Below, in pieces: positions 1 to 18,121 of a DNA stretch of 64,000 nucleotides. A program made the position numbers and the translations under genes. The DNA comes from JBKPNJ01 sp963695705 (lineage in GTDB: Bacteria; Actinomycetota; Actinomycetes; Propionibacteriales; Nocardioidaceae): NCBI GenBank assembly GCA_963695705.1, contig CAVOHB010000001.1:124001-188000 (forward strand), written 5' to 3'. Numbering within the stretch: the first letter of the stretch is position 1; each line of letters opens with the position of its first letter. Below the pieces are notes generated by a model that searched no databases, was not told the DNA's origin, and worked only from the letters and a program-made list of their open reading frames with translations.

Positions 1-67
1 CGACGAAGTCCGCGACGCTCGCGCCTCGACGGCCCGGCGTTGTCGGCTTGTACCTGCGAATGCCCAT
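1..67 (-). CDS. rplB: 50S ribosomal protein L2, N-terminal fragment cut by window edge
   Basis: Only the first 22 codons are in the window. The reverse strand opens with ATG at 67 and reads MGIRRYKPTTPGRRGASVAD, the highly conserved start of L2, a primary 23S rRNA-binding protein near the peptidyl-transferase centre. It follows rplW by 32 bases, the normal S10-operon order, so it is almost certainly co-transcribed with rpsJ-rplC-rplD-rplW. Confidence 0.93.
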   Translation of the reverse strand, partial: MGIRRYKPTTPGRRGASVADFV

Positions 68-99
68 GGGTGCTCAGTCCTCGTATCCTTGCGCCCGCG

Positions 100-402
100 T
101 CACGCCGGGCCTGAGAAGATGTCGATCCGCTGACCGTCGGCGACGCTGACCACTGCCCGCTTGGTGTCCGGGCGGGAGCCCATGCCGGCGCGGGTACGGC
201 GCTTCTTGCCCACCCGGTTGATGGTGTTGACGCTGGTGACCTTGACGTTGAACACCTTCTCGACCGCGATCTTGATCTCGGTCTTGTTGGCCCGGGGGTC
301 GACGAGGAACGTGTACTTGTTCTGGTCGAGGAGGCCGTAGCTCTTCTCGCTGACGACCGGCTGGATCAGCACGTCGCGGTGGTCCTTGTGGATGCTGCTC
401 AT
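100..402 (-). CDS. rplW: 50S ribosomal protein L23
   Basis: Large-subunit protein at the exit of the nascent-peptide tunnel, where trigger factor and SRP dock. The 100-residue product has the usual L23 length. It carries the family signatures LIQPVVSEKSY near the N-terminus, YTFLVDPRANKTEIK at about residues 30-44, and the basic loop GKKRRTRAG. The ATG at 402 overlaps the rplD stop as ATGA, so translation is probably coupled. It is the fourth gene of the S10 operon here. Nothing is unusual in its sequence. Confidence 0.97.
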   Translation of the reverse strand: MSSIHKDHRDVLIQPVVSEKSYGLLDQNKYTFLVDPRANKTEIKIAVEKVFNVKVTSVNTINRVGKKRRTRAGMGSRPDTKRAVVSVADGQRIDIFSGPA

Positions 403-1148
403 GAGGCTGCCTCCTCCGGCTCGTCGGCGGTCCGGTCGGATTCGGGCTCGTCGGGCTCAGCGGGCTCGGCGGGTTCAGCGGGTTCAGTAGATGCTGTGTC
501 GGCTGCCCCGTCGGCCTTTCCGGCGACGAAGGCGTCGTACGCCGACCGGGTGAACACCACGTCGTCGCTGACCAGCACGTCGTAGGTGTTGAGCTGGTCG
601 GCGGCGATCAGGTGGATCGTGTCGACGTTGCGCAGGCTCAGCCAGGTCACCTCGTCGCCGCGGGCGAGCACGACGAGCACCCGGGGCCGCTGGGTCAGCC
701 GCCCGAGGGCCGCTCGTGCGGTCTTGGTCGACGGGCTGTCACCGTCGATAAGCCCTTCGACGATGTGCAGCCGGCCGGTCCGCGCCCGGTCGGAGAGAGC
801 CCCGCGCAGCGCGGCGGCCTTCATCTTCTTGGGTGTGCGCTGGTCGTAGCGGCGCGGCTTGGGCCCGTTGACCGAGCCACCGCCGGTGAACTGAGGTGCG
901 CGGATCGATCCCTGGCGCGCCCGTCCCGTGCCCTTCTGCCGGTGCGGCTTGCGCCCCCCGCCGGAGACCTCCGCCCGGCTCAGGGTGGCGTGGGTGCCCT
1001 GCCGGGCGGCCGCCTGCTGGGCCACGACGACCTGGTGGATCAACGCCACGTTGACGTCGACGTCGAAGATCTGCGGGGGGAGGTCCACACTGCCGGACTT
1101 GTTCCCCTCCAGGTCGAACACGTCGACACTTCCGGCTGCTGGGCTCAC
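399..1148 (-). CDS. rplD: 50S ribosomal protein L4 with acidic Pro-Glu tail
   Basis: L4 binds 23S rRNA and lines the peptide exit tunnel; in some bacteria it also autoregulates the S10 operon. The core (SGGGRKPHRQKGTGRARQGS and TPKKMKAAALRGALSDR) is canonical. The chosen start is GTG at 1148, which overlaps the rplC stop as GTGA and gives 249 residues. The same frame stays open far upstream through rplC, but that part is antisense-like shadow in composition. After about residue 215 the protein gains a roughly 30-residue tail with AEPAEPAEPDEPES and EPEEAAS, absent from ordinary L4 proteins. The same kind of tail is found on L10 in this window. The start is inferred from the overlap and from family alignment. 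Confidence 0.95.
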   Translation of the reverse strand: MSPAAGSVDVFDLEGNKSGSVDLPPQIFDVDVNVALIHQVVVAQQAAARQGTHATLSRAEVSGGGRKPHRQKGTGRARQGSIRAPQFTGGGSVNGPKPRRYDQRTPKKMKAAALRGALSDRARTGRLHIVEGLIDGDSPSTKTARAALGRLTQRPRVLVVLARGDEVTWLSLRNVDTIHLIAADQLNTYDVLVSDDVVFTRSAYDAFVAGKADGAADTASTEPAEPAEPAEPDEPESDRTADEPEEAAS

Positions 1149-1807
1149 CGCTGGGCTCCCTTCGCCTTGCTCGCGCTGCGAATGAGGACCAGACCGTGCT
1201 TGGGACCGGGAACGGCTCCCTTGATCAGGATCAGCCCGCGCTCGCTGTCGATCGAATGCACGGTGAGGTTCTGGGTGGTGACGCGGTCGCCACCCATCCG
1301 GCCGGCCATCTTGACGCCCTTGAACACCCGGCCGGGCGTCGCGCAGGCACCGATCGAGCCGGGGGCCCGGTGTACCCGGTGGGCGCCGTGGCTGGCCCGC
1401 TGGCCCTTGAACCCGTGGCGTTTCATCACACCGGCGAATCCCTTGCCCTTGCTGGTGCCGGTCACGTCGACCGTCTCGCCCGCGGCGAACAGGTCGGGGG
1501 CGACCTCCTGGCCGAGCTGGTAGGTCGATGCGTCCTCGGTGCGGATCTCCACCAGGTGCCGCCTCGGTGTCACACCCGCCTTGGCGAAGTGGCCGGCGAG
1601 CGGTTTGCGGACCTTGCGTCCCTCGATCTCGCCGAAGCCGATCTGGACGGCCGAATAGCCGTCGGTGGCCGGCTGGCGGACCTGGGTCACCACGTTGGTG
1701 GATGCCTCGATCACCGTCACGGGGACGACACGGTTGCCCTCGTCCCACAGCTGGGTCATGCCGAGCTTCCTGCCCAGCAGCCCGCGCACGTTCGTTGTGA
1801 CGCTCAT
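1145..1807 (-). CDS. rplC: 50S ribosomal protein L3
   Basis: L3 nucleates early 50S assembly and reaches towards the peptidyl-transferase centre. The 220-residue product has the family start (GLLGRKLGMTQLWDE), the loop GTSKGKGFAGVMKRHGFKG at about residues 120-140, and GSIGACATPGRVFKGVKMAG, which contains the glutamine-proximal tip region. ATG at 1807 lies 14 bases after the rpsJ stop. The gene sits second in the S10 operon and overlaps rplD by 4 bases. Length and motifs are normal. Confidence 0.97.
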   Translation of the reverse strand: MSVTTNVRGLLGRKLGMTQLWDEGNRVVPVTVIEASTNVVTQVRQPATDGYSAVQIGFGEIEGRKVRKPLAGHFAKAGVTPRRHLVEIRTEDASTYQLGQEVAPDLFAAGETVDVTGTSKGKGFAGVMKRHGFKGQRASHGAHRVHRAPGSIGACATPGRVFKGVKMAGRMGGDRVTTQNLTVHSIDSERGLILIKGAVPGPKHGLVLIRSASKAKGAQR

Positions 1808-1821
1808 TGGTGTCCGATCCC

Positions 1822-2130
1822 TCAGAGCTTGATCTCGATGTCGACACCCGCGGGAAGGTCGAGTCGCATCAGCGAGTCGACCGTCTTGGGCGTGGGGTCG
1901 ATGATGTCGATGAGGCGCTTGTGCGTACGCATCTCGAAATGCTCGCGGCTGTCCTTGTACTTGTGCGGCGAGCGGATGACGCAGAAGACGTTCTTCTCGG
2001 TCGGCAGCGGAACCGGGCCGGCCACCCTTGCCCCGGTGCGCGTGACCGTGTCCACGATCTTGCGTGCCGAGGAGTCGATCACCTCGTGGTCATAGGCCTT
2101 GAGCCTGATGCGGATCTTCTGTCCCGCCAT
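1822..2130 (-). CDS. rpsJ: 30S ribosomal protein S10 (NusE)
   Basis: S10 is a 30S head protein that also acts as NusE, linking NusG and RNA polymerase to the leading ribosome. The start is ATG at 2130 (MAGQKIRIRLKAYDHEVID), giving the standard 102 residues. An in-frame extension further upstream is leader sequence, not protein. The motif GPVPLPTEK and the ending DLPAGVDIEIKL are typical. It is the first gene of the S10 operon and is preceded by a leader of about 270 nt. NusG is encoded elsewhere in the same window. Confidence 0.97.
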   Translation of the reverse strand: MAGQKIRIRLKAYDHEVIDSSARKIVDTVTRTGARVAGPVPLPTEKNVFCVIRSPHKYKDSREHFEMRTHKRLIDIIDPTPKTVDSLMRLDLPAGVDIEIKL

Positions 2131-2219
2131 CGCTCCGCTTCGCCTTTCGTCGTACCGCTGTGGTCTCGTCGCGCTCCGGAGGAACACGACCCTGTACTGC
2201 TCGTACCGTGCTGCTTGCC

Positions 2220-2241
2220 GACCCCCGAGGTCGGGTGTGTC
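2220..2241 (-). promoter_or_regulatory. rpsJ leader hairpin element (copy 1 of shared leader motif)
   Basis: A 22-nt element lies about 90 nt before the rpsJ start. Read in the sense direction it is GAC, ACA, CCCG, ACCT, CGGG, G, GTC. CCCG pairs with CGGG and the outer GAC pairs with GTC. It matches 19 of 22 bases of an element in the rpsL leader (6890-6911), and the changes fall mainly in the loop. A second hairpin (GGGTGT/ACACCC, 2244-2265) lies just upstream. CCTCGG at 2264-2269 could instead pair with CCGAGG at 2225-2230, so alternative folds are possible. I infer a regulatory RNA element but cannot assign it to a named family. Confidence 0.5.
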
Positions 2242-2408
2242 GCGGGTGTTACGCGCAGCACACCCTCGGTCTGCGGAGGGGTTATGGGCTGTGCGGCCGT
2301 TCCGGTGCCGGGTCACGGCCACCTGCTCCGAGGTCTCCGGTCCGGCACGGCCCACCGCCGAAGGGCGGACAGGGCGCACCCCGGCGGCCTTGCCGAAGCA
2401 ACCGAGAC

Positions 2409-2439
2409 AGTATGCCAGAGGCATCCTGCCCGGCGCCAA
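2409..2439 (-). promoter_or_regulatory. Candidate promoter of the S10 operon
   Basis: On the reverse strand TTGGCG (2439-2434) is followed after 19 bases by CATACT (2414-2409), close to the sigma-70/HrdB-type consensus, though the spacer is long. It lies between the tuf terminator and rpsJ and would give a leader of about 270 nt. This is a sequence match only. Confidence 0.45.
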
Positions 2440-2461
2440 TCGCTGGATGGTTGACACGGAT

Positions 2462-2493
2462 GCTCCGGTGCGCGCGGCCGCGCGCACCGGAGC
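2462..2493 (-). terminator. Terminator hairpin after tuf
   Basis: A perfect 14-bp inverted repeat (GCTCCGGTGCGCGC and its complement) with a GGCC centre begins 6 bases after the tuf stop. No T-run follows on the reverse strand, as is common for actinobacterial hairpin terminators. It separates the str operon from the S10 operon promoter. Confidence 0.75.
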
Positions 2494-2499
2494 CCCGGT

Positions 2500-3693
<1,194 letters not shown>

Positions 3694-3796
3694 TTTGGGC
3701 TCCTCCTAGAACTCGTTGCGTTGACACCGAATGCGACTGCCGGTGGACCGTACCGCGAATCGGCCGGTTGGACCGAATCACGAACGAGCCGACCGG

Positions 3797-5899
<2,103 letters not shown>

Positions 5900-5994
5900 G
5901 GTGGGCGTCTACCTCGATTTCGTCAGTGTTCGGGCTGGGGCTGCGCCGGCACGCGACCGCGCCAGGGGTGCTCCCCGGCGGGTCGAGCCGCGCG

Positions 5995-6465
5995 TCACCA
6001 GCGGTAGTGCGCGAAGGCCTTGTTGGACTCGGCCATCTTGTGGGTGTCCTCGCGCCGCTTCACCGCGGCGCCGAGGCCGTTGGAGGCGTCGAGCAGCTCG
6101 TTCATCAGCCGCTCGGCCATCGTCTTCTCCCGGCGCGCCTTGGAGTACTGCACCAGCCAGCGCAGGCCGAGCGTCGTCGAGCGTGGGCCGCGGACCTCGA
6201 CCGGCACCTGGTAGGTGGCGCCGCCGACGCGTCGGCTGCGGACCTCCAGAGCGGGCTTGACGTTGTCCAGTGCGCGCTTGAGCGTGACAACCGGGTCCGT
6301 ACCCGTCTTCTCCCGGCATCCCTCCAGCGCTGTATAGACAATGCGCTGCGCGACCTGTTTCTTCCCGTCGACGAGCACCTTGCTGATCAGCTGGGTGACG
6401 ACCGGGCTGGTGTAAACGGGGTCGACGACCACCGGACGTGCGGGTGCTGGGCCTTTGCGCGGCAT
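5995..6465 (-). CDS. rpsG: 30S ribosomal protein S7
   Basis: Primary 16S rRNA-binding protein that organises the 30S head and touches the E-site tRNA. ATG at 6465 shares one base with the rpsL stop (TGATG). The 156-residue length is exactly that of the family. Recognisable segments are MPRKGPAPAR at the start, GKKQVAQRIVYTAL, RRVGGATYQVPVEV at about residues 78-91, and the ending NKAFAHYRW. Confidence 0.97.
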   Translation of the reverse strand: MPRKGPAPARPVVVDPVYTSPVVTQLISKVLVDGKKQVAQRIVYTALEGCREKTGTDPVVTLKRALDNVKPALEVRSRRVGGATYQVPVEVRGPRSTTLGLRWLVQYSKARREKTMAERLMNELLDASNGLGAAVKRREDTHKMAESNKAFAHYRW

Positions 6466-6839
6466 CAGCTCTTCTCCCTCTTCGCGCCGTAGCGGCTGCG
6501 TGCCTGCCTGCGGTTCTTGACGCCCTGGGTGTCGAGCGAACCACGGATGATCTTGTAGCGGACGCCGGGCAGGTCCTTCACCCGCCCGCCGCGCACCAGG
6601 ACGATCGAGTGCTCCTGCAGGTTGTGACCGACGCCGGGGATGTAGGCCGTGACCTCGATGCCGCTGGTGAGGCGGACACGCGCGACCTTGCGCAGCGCGG
6701 AGTTGGGCTTCTTCGGGGTCGTGGTGTAGACACGCGTGCACACACCGCGTCGCTGAGGGCTTCCCTTGAGCGCGGGCGTCTTGTTCTTCGACACCTTGTC
6801 GGTGCGGCCCTTGCGGACCAGCTGGTTGATCGTGGGCAC
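6465..6839 (-). CDS. rpsL: 30S ribosomal protein S12
   Basis: Decoding-centre protein of the 30S subunit. The start is GTG at 6839 (VPTINQLVRKGR, read as Met), giving the typical 124 residues; longer in-frame extensions are leader. The segments TPKKPNSALRKVAR and GGRVKDLPGVRYKIIRG include the lysines (K43 and K88 in E. coli numbering) whose substitution gives streptomycin resistance. Both appear wild type, so no resistance is predicted from this gene. It is first in the str operon, with a leader of about 190 nt. Confidence 0.97.
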   Translation of the reverse strand: MPTINQLVRKGRTDKVSKNKTPALKGSPQRRGVCTRVYTTTPKKPNSALRKVARVRLTSGIEVTAYIPGVGHNLQEHSIVLVRGGRVKDLPGVRYKIIRGSLDTQGVKNRRQARSRYGAKREKS

Positions 6840-6889
6840 CGCGTGAATCTCTTTTCCGGTCGGCTTCGCTGGGTTCTGTCGTCCTGCAC

Positions 6890-6911
6890 GACCCCCGTAG
6901 TCGGGCGTGTC
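6890..6911 (-). promoter_or_regulatory. rpsL leader hairpin element (copy 2 of shared leader motif)
   Basis: This is the counterpart of the rpsJ leader element, 51 nt before the rpsL start. The sense strand reads GAC, ACG, CCCG, ACTA, CGGG, G, GTC, so both short stems (CCCG/CGGG and GAC/GTC) are preserved while the loop differs. A 7-bp hairpin GCCTGGA-ACCA-TCCAGGC (7011-7028) lies near the expected 5' end of the transcript. A regulatory role is inferred. Confidence 0.5.
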
Positions 6912-7038
6912 ACCAATCTCGCTGCCAATGCGGTCGGTTTCACCGAATCGGCGCCTGAGAAACGTCGGTGCAGAACGGTGTGCTTCGGTCGTCCCTAGGC
7001 ACACGTAAAGGCCTGGAACCATCCAGGCTCGACTGTCA

Positions 7039-7067
7039 AGGTTACCGGGTCCGCCTGCGAGGGTCAA
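7039..7067 (-). promoter_or_regulatory. Promoter of the str operon
   Basis: On the reverse strand TTGACC (7067-7062), a 17-base spacer and TAACCT (7044-7039) form a good vegetative promoter. The predicted start near 7032 gives a leader of about 190 nt before rpsL. It lies in the space shared with the divergent membrane-protein gene. Confidence 0.65.
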
Positions 7068-7105
7068 AAACAAAGGCATGGCGGCTGACCTGCCATGATG
7101 CTCCG

Positions 7106-7753
7106 ATGGGACCGAGGGGGGCACCGACGGATCCTCCTGCGCGCCCCGGTCATTCGCCGAGCCTCGTACCCGCGCTGGACATCGCGGCCAAGGTCGGACT
7201 GGTCGCGCTGTTGCTGGTGGCCGTGATCTGGCCGGACCTCGGGGGACTGAAGGGCAAGGCGGCGGGGGCCAGGCTCGCGGTCTACCCCGTCGGCGCCGCC
7301 GCCGTCCCGCTGGTCTGGTGGGCCACCCGGCGGCGCCGGCCGCGGCCGTTCCCCTGGCTCGGTGACCTGCTGTTCACCCTGCCCTGGTTCCTCGACACGC
7401 TCGGGAACCGGCTGAACCTGTTCGACACCATCTCGTGGTGGGACGACTGGATGCACTTCCTCAGCTGGGGTCTGCTGACCGCCGCGATCCTGGTGCTGTT
7501 CCCACCGGCGCATGGCCTCTCACCGACGCTGGAGCGCGCCCTGGCCTTCGGCTGCGCGTCCGCCCTGCTGTGGGAGCTCGGCGAGTACGCCGCGTTCATC
7601 CGTCACTCTCCGGAGCTTCAGACGGCCTACACCGACACGCTCGGCGACCTGACCCTTGGCACGCTCGGCTCCCTCGTCGCGGGCGTTGTCCTGTGGCGGA
7701 TCCGGCGGGACGAACCGAGCCGGGAGCCGGTCAGCGCCGAGCAGCAGCGGTAA
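7106..7753 (+). CDS. Polytopic membrane protein, YjdF/DUF2238-like
   Basis: The only reasonable start is ATG at 7106, giving 215 residues; the frame is open further upstream but runs into the str promoter region. The protein has about five hydrophobic segments: near residues 24-42 (IAAKVGLVALLLVAVIWP), 58-72, 83-96, 112-132 and 180-195. Between them lie FDTISWWDDWMHFLSWG and ELGEYAAFIRHSPE followed by DTLGDLTLGTLGSL. This Asp/His-bearing pattern resembles the YjdF (DUF2238) family of inner-membrane proteins, whose function is unknown. It diverges from rpsL and precedes the GNAT gene by 41 bases. The family call is by memory of the motif, not a search. Confidence 0.7.
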   Translation: MGPRGAPTDPPARPGHSPSLVPALDIAAKVGLVALLLVAVIWPDLGGLKGKAAGARLAVYPVGAAAVPLVWWATRRRRPRPFPWLGDLLFTLPWFLDTLGNRLNLFDTISWWDDWMHFLSWGLLTAAILVLFPPAHGLSPTLERALAFGCASALLWELGEYAAFIRHSPELQTAYTDTLGDLTLGTLGSLVAGVVLWRIRRDEPSREPVSAEQQR

Positions 7754-7794
7754 AGCACTCGACGTCACACCCGCGCAGCGGCGATCGTGGGTGG

Positions 7795-8646
7795 ATGCCA
7801 TGGGCTTTCAGCGACCAGGTCGACGACTACGCGGAGCACGCCTCGGGTCTGCTCAACGAGCGCCCGGTGGAGAATACGATCGCGCTCACCATGATCGAGA
7901 CGCTGCGGGCGGGGCGCCGCTGGTCCGGCGAACCCTTGCTGTTCGGGTGGTACGACGCCGGTCCCGGCGCGGCGCAGCCGTCCGGGGCGATCAGCCTCAC
8001 CCCGCCGTACGAGCTGCTGCTCAGCGTCGTGCCCGACGGCACCGTGGACGAGCTCGTCGATGCGCTGCGCGGCCGCGGAGTCCCGCTGCCGGGCGTCAAC
8101 GGTGACGATGCCCTGGCGGACCGGTTCGCGGCGGCCTGGACGGCCGGGACCGCGCTGCACGCCGAGATGAGGATGCACACCCGGCTGTACGCCCTGCGCG
8201 CGCTCAGGGCCGTGACACCGGCACCTCCGGGCCGGCCGCGCCGAGCCGTCGAGGCCGACGGCGAGCGGGCGATGGCCTGGTTCGCCGCCTTCCAGACCGA
8301 GGCCGGAGCCCAGGAGGTCGATGCCAGCTCAGTGGTGCGCTACCGCATCGCGAACGGCCTGATGTGGGTGTGGGAGCTCGACGACGGCGAGGTGGTGTCG
8401 CTGGCCGGCCGGAACGCGGCCGCGGCGGGAGTCTCCCGGGTGGGACCGGTGTACACGCCGCCGGAGCACCGGCGCCGCGGCTACGGTGCCGCGGTGACCG
8501 CGGCCTGCACCGCCGATGCCTTGGCAGGGGACGCGGATCACGTCGTGCTGTTCACCGACCTCGCCAACCCGACCTCGAACTCGATCTACCGGCGGATCGG
8601 GTACCGGCCGGTCTGCGACCGCAAGGTGATCCACTTCACCGGGTAG
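7795..8646 (+). CDS. GNAT-family N-acetyltransferase
   Basis: The predicted 283-residue protein has a C-terminal acetyl-CoA-binding GNAT fold. VGPVYTPPEHRRRGYGAAVT at about residues 215-234 contains the pyrophosphate-binding R-x-x-G-x-G/A signature. NPTSNSIYRRIGYRPV near the end is the usual motif B region. The first 140 residues look like a degenerate companion domain, as in two-domain GNATs. The start is ATG at 7795 (MPWAFSDQ). The substrate cannot be predicted. It is probably co-transcribed with the upstream membrane protein and ends 41 bases before a strong terminator. Confidence 0.85.
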   Translation: MPWAFSDQVDDYAEHASGLLNERPVENTIALTMIETLRAGRRWSGEPLLFGWYDAGPGAAQPSGAISLTPPYELLLSVVPDGTVDELVDALRGRGVPLPGVNGDDALADRFAAAWTAGTALHAEMRMHTRLYALRALRAVTPAPPGRPRRAVEADGERAMAWFAAFQTEAGAQEVDASSVVRYRIANGLMWVWELDDGEVVSLAGRNAAAAGVSRVGPVYTPPEHRRRGYGAAVTAACTADALAGDADHVVLFTDLANPTSNSIYRRIGYRPVCDRKVIHFTG

Positions 8647-8687
8647 CCAGGCGTCGGCCGGTCGGGCCCCCGGCTGCACACGCGAGT

Positions 8688-8730
8688 GCAGCCGATGGGA
8701 ACCGCCGGTTCGGCGGTTCGCATCGGCTGC
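8688..8730. terminator. Bidirectional terminator between GNAT gene and rpoC
   Basis: The arms GCAGCCGATGGGAACCGCCG and CGGCGGTTCGCATCGGCTGC form a 20-bp stem with one mismatch and a 3-base loop. It lies between two convergent genes (stops at 8646 and 8764), so it can serve both. Confidence 0.85.
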
Positions 8731-8763
8731 AGTGACCCTCGCGGGTGGTGGACCTTCAGGACC

Positions 8764-12645
<3,882 letters not shown>

Positions 12646-12748
12646 GATGGCTTCTCTCTCCTATGCATAGGGGTCGATCCAAGGGCAAACCCGAGGGGGA
12701 ACAGCTGAGTGGGTGAGCCGAACGCGACCGGCGACCGGCTCACCTCCC

Positions 12749-16231
<3,483 letters not shown>

Positions 16232-16348
16232 CAGGGGTCCTTCCGAGGGCTCGCGGACTCATATGATGAGTGCCCTGAGACTGGCCGACGGGTCGTGTCG
16301 TTTCTGGACACGGGGCGGCTGGGGGATCAGTAGGCAGGGCAAACAGGC

Positions 16349-16378
16349 AGTTTAGCCGATGGGCAGGGCACATTACAA
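16349..16378 (-). promoter_or_regulatory. Candidate rpoB promoter
   Basis: On the reverse strand TTGTAA (16378-16373) is followed after 18 bases by TAAACT (16354-16349), about 110 bases before the rpoB TTG start. A TTGACA at 16395-16390 lies just upstream but has no well-spaced -10. Separate expression of rpoBC from rplJL is inferred. Confidence 0.45.
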
Positions 16379-16536
16379 GTCGGCGTCCCTGTCAAATTTC
16401 AACAGGATCCGCGACCGCTGGCGCAGAGCGACGATGTCCTCTCGTACTGCCCTCGAAACCTGACGGAAGCATGACCGGTCTGGGCGCGTACGTCAAGGGA
16501 TCGGCGTTCGCCACCGGTGACGGCGTGTGCCGGATC

Positions 16537-16575
16537 CGCGGCCCTGTTCCGGTCCCGGCCGGTGGGCGGGCCGCG
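16537..16575 (-). terminator. Hairpin after rplL, possible attenuator before rpoB
   Basis: The 8-bp arms CGCGGCCC and GGGCCGCG enclose a GC-rich loop with internal CCGG pairs, starting 5 bases after the rplL stop. In other bacteria the rplL-rpoB gap contains a partial terminator that lowers rpoB expression relative to L7/L12. This hairpin is placed to do the same, by inference only. Confidence 0.45.
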
Positions 16576-16579
16576 TTCG

Positions 16580-16966
16580 TCACCTCACCGTGACGGACGC
16601 GCCGGCGGCCTCGAGGGAGTCCTTGGCCTTGTCGGCGGCGTCACGGGCGACCTTCTCCAGGACCGCCTTGGGTGCGCTCTCGACGAGGTCCTTGGCCTCT
16701 TTCAGCCCGAGGCTGGTGAGCGTCCGGACCTCCTTGATGACCTGGATCTTCTTGTCGCCGACGGCGTCGAGCACGACGTCGAACTCGTCCTGCTCCTCGA
16801 CCGGCGCGGCCTCGGTCCCACCGCCGGACGTCGGCGCGGCGGCAGCGACCGGCGCGGCGGCGGTCACGCCGAAGGTGTCCTCGAACTGCTTCACGAAGTC
16901 GCTGAGCTCGAGAAGGGTCATCTCCTTGAAGGCGTCGAGGAGTTCATCGGTGTTGAGCTTCGCCAT
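16580..16966 (-). CDS. rplL: 50S ribosomal protein L7/L12
   Basis: Acidic stalk protein present in several dimers per ribosome; it recruits and activates translational GTPases. The 128-residue product has the N-terminal dimer and L10-binding region (LNTDELLDAFKEMTLLELSD), an Ala-rich hinge (about residues 40-60) and the globular C-terminal domain with KIQVIKEVRTLTSLGLKEAK and VESAPKAVLEKV. It lies 71 bases after rplJ in the same transcript and precedes the rpoB gap. Normal in length. Confidence 0.97.
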   Translation of the reverse strand: MAKLNTDELLDAFKEMTLLELSDFVKQFEDTFGVTAAAPVAAAAPTSGGGTEAAPVEEQDEFDVVLDAVGDKKIQVIKEVRTLTSLGLKEAKDLVESAPKAVLEKVARDAADKAKDSLEAAGASVTVR

Positions 16967-17037
16967 GATGTGGCGTTCCTTCCAGGTGGCGCCCCGTGTG
17001 TGGGGCAGGGTTCGGGTGTTCGGTCGGGGTGCGGCGC

Positions 17038-17778
17038 TCAGCCCTGGGCGGGCTCGGCGGTCTCCTCGGCTGTTGCGTCGGGGGTACTGGACTCGGCCGG
17101 CTCAGCAGCATCGGCCGGCTCAGCGGGCTCGGGCGGCGAGGCAGGATCGGCTGGTTCGGCCGGCTCAGCAGGATCGGCTGGTTCGGCCGGCTCAGCGGAC
17201 TCGGCCGGCGCGGCAGCATCGGCCGGCTCAGCGGGCTCGGGCGGCGTGGCGGATTCGCCCTGCTCCGCCTCGACCTTGGCCCGCAGCGCGTCGGTGAGAC
17301 GCGCCAGCTGCGAGAGCGGGGCACTGAACAGGGACACGGCGTTCTGCAGGGAGGCGTTGAAGGTGCCGGCCAGCTTGGCCAGCAGGACCTCGCGCGACTC
17401 GAGGTCGGCCATCCTCGAGATCTCCGCCACGGTGAGCGTCTTGCCGTCGAGCACCCCGCCCTTGATCACCAGCGGGGCGTTGGTCCTGGCGAAGTCGCGC
17501 AGGCCCTTGGCCGCCTCCACCGGGTCACCCTTGATGAAGGCGATCGCTGACGGGCCGATCAGCAGGTCGTCGAACCCGTCGACACCGGCCTCTCGGGCGG
17601 CAAGCTTGGTGAGGGTGTTCTTCACCACGGCATAGCTGGCGTTGTCACCGAGCGCTCGCCGCAGTTCTTGCAGCTGCTTGACGGTGAGCCCGCGGTACTC
17701 GGTCAGCACCGCGCCGGCTGAGCTGCGGAACTCCTCCGTCAGCTCGGCGACGGCGGCTACCTTGTCGGGCCGTGCCAT
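17038..17778 (-). CDS. rplJ: 50S ribosomal protein L10 with long Pro-Ala-Glu tail
   Basis: L10 anchors L7/L12 dimers to the 50S stalk. ATG at 17778 (MARPDKVAAVAELTEEFRSS) sits 4 bases after AGGAG and gives 246 residues; family members are usually 165-180. The core ends with the L12-binding helix SLFSAPLSQLARLTDALRAK. It is followed by about 72 residues of low-complexity sequence with repeats such as PAEPADAAAPAESAEPAEPA and PAEPADPASPPEPA, ending TAEETAEPAQG. The tail is encoded by repetitive DNA between 17041 and 17270. L4 in this window has a shorter tail of the same kind. The start upstream at 17826 is rejected because it would include leader sequence. Confidence 0.95.
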   Translation of the reverse strand: MARPDKVAAVAELTEEFRSSAGAVLTEYRGLTVKQLQELRRALGDNASYAVVKNTLTKLAAREAGVDGFDDLLIGPSAIAFIKGDPVEAAKGLRDFARTNAPLVIKGGVLDGKTLTVAEISRMADLESREVLLAKLAGTFNASLQNAVSLFSAPLSQLARLTDALRAKVEAEQGESATPPEPAEPADAAAPAESAEPAEPADPAEPAEPADPASPPEPAEPADAAEPAESSTPDATAEETAEPAQG

Positions 17779-17964
17779 ATGTCTCCTCGTGCTCCACGGA
17801 TCGGGTATCAGGCCACTCGGGTACACAACAAACGCCCCGGCGCGGGCGCACGGGGCGAGGGTCGCGGTGGGATGCGCGACGATCCGACTCGTTCACCTGC
17901 GCGGGCCGCCCGCTGCTGCGGGACCTTCGTGCACCCCTGCGGGTGACGACCGGCGGTCTTTGGC
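17779..17964 (-). promoter_or_regulatory. L10 leader with attenuator-like hairpin
   Basis: The transcript between the predicted start near 17964 and rplJ resembles the L10 leader that lets the L10-L12 complex repress its own operon. It is GC-rich with several nested hairpins around 17890-17960. At 17834-17856 the arms GCCCCG and CGGGGC form a hairpin followed on the sense strand by GTTTGTTGTGTAC, which looks like a weak intrinsic terminator, so attenuation is possible. The family call rests on position and structure only. Confidence 0.6.
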
Positions 17965-17970
17965 GTATCC

Positions 17971-17999
17971 AGCGTACGTGTTCGCCGCCGCCGGTCCAA
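17971..17999 (-). promoter_or_regulatory. Promoter of rplJ-rplL
   Basis: On the reverse strand TTGGAC (17999-17994), a 17-base spacer and TACGCT (17976-17971) match the vegetative promoter pattern. It lies between the tricorn protease gene and rplJ, so rplJL can be expressed independently of rplKA. Confidence 0.6.
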
Positions 18000-18121
18000 A
18001 TCAACGGGGAGAGCACCGGAACGCGGGTTTGTGGTGGATCTTACGTCTCTGGTGACGAATATCCTCCACACATCGCCAACCGAGGCGTCGCACGCGGGCA
18101 TCTTGACGTGAGTCAGCGGGA

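Noticed and set aside
399..1847. N-terminally extended L4 reading back through rplC
   Set aside because: The extension is the shadow of L3; the GTG overlapping the rplC stop gives a normal L4 start.
2451..2456. TTGACA as a forward-strand promoter box
   Set aside because: No -10 box at a proper distance and no forward gene follows.
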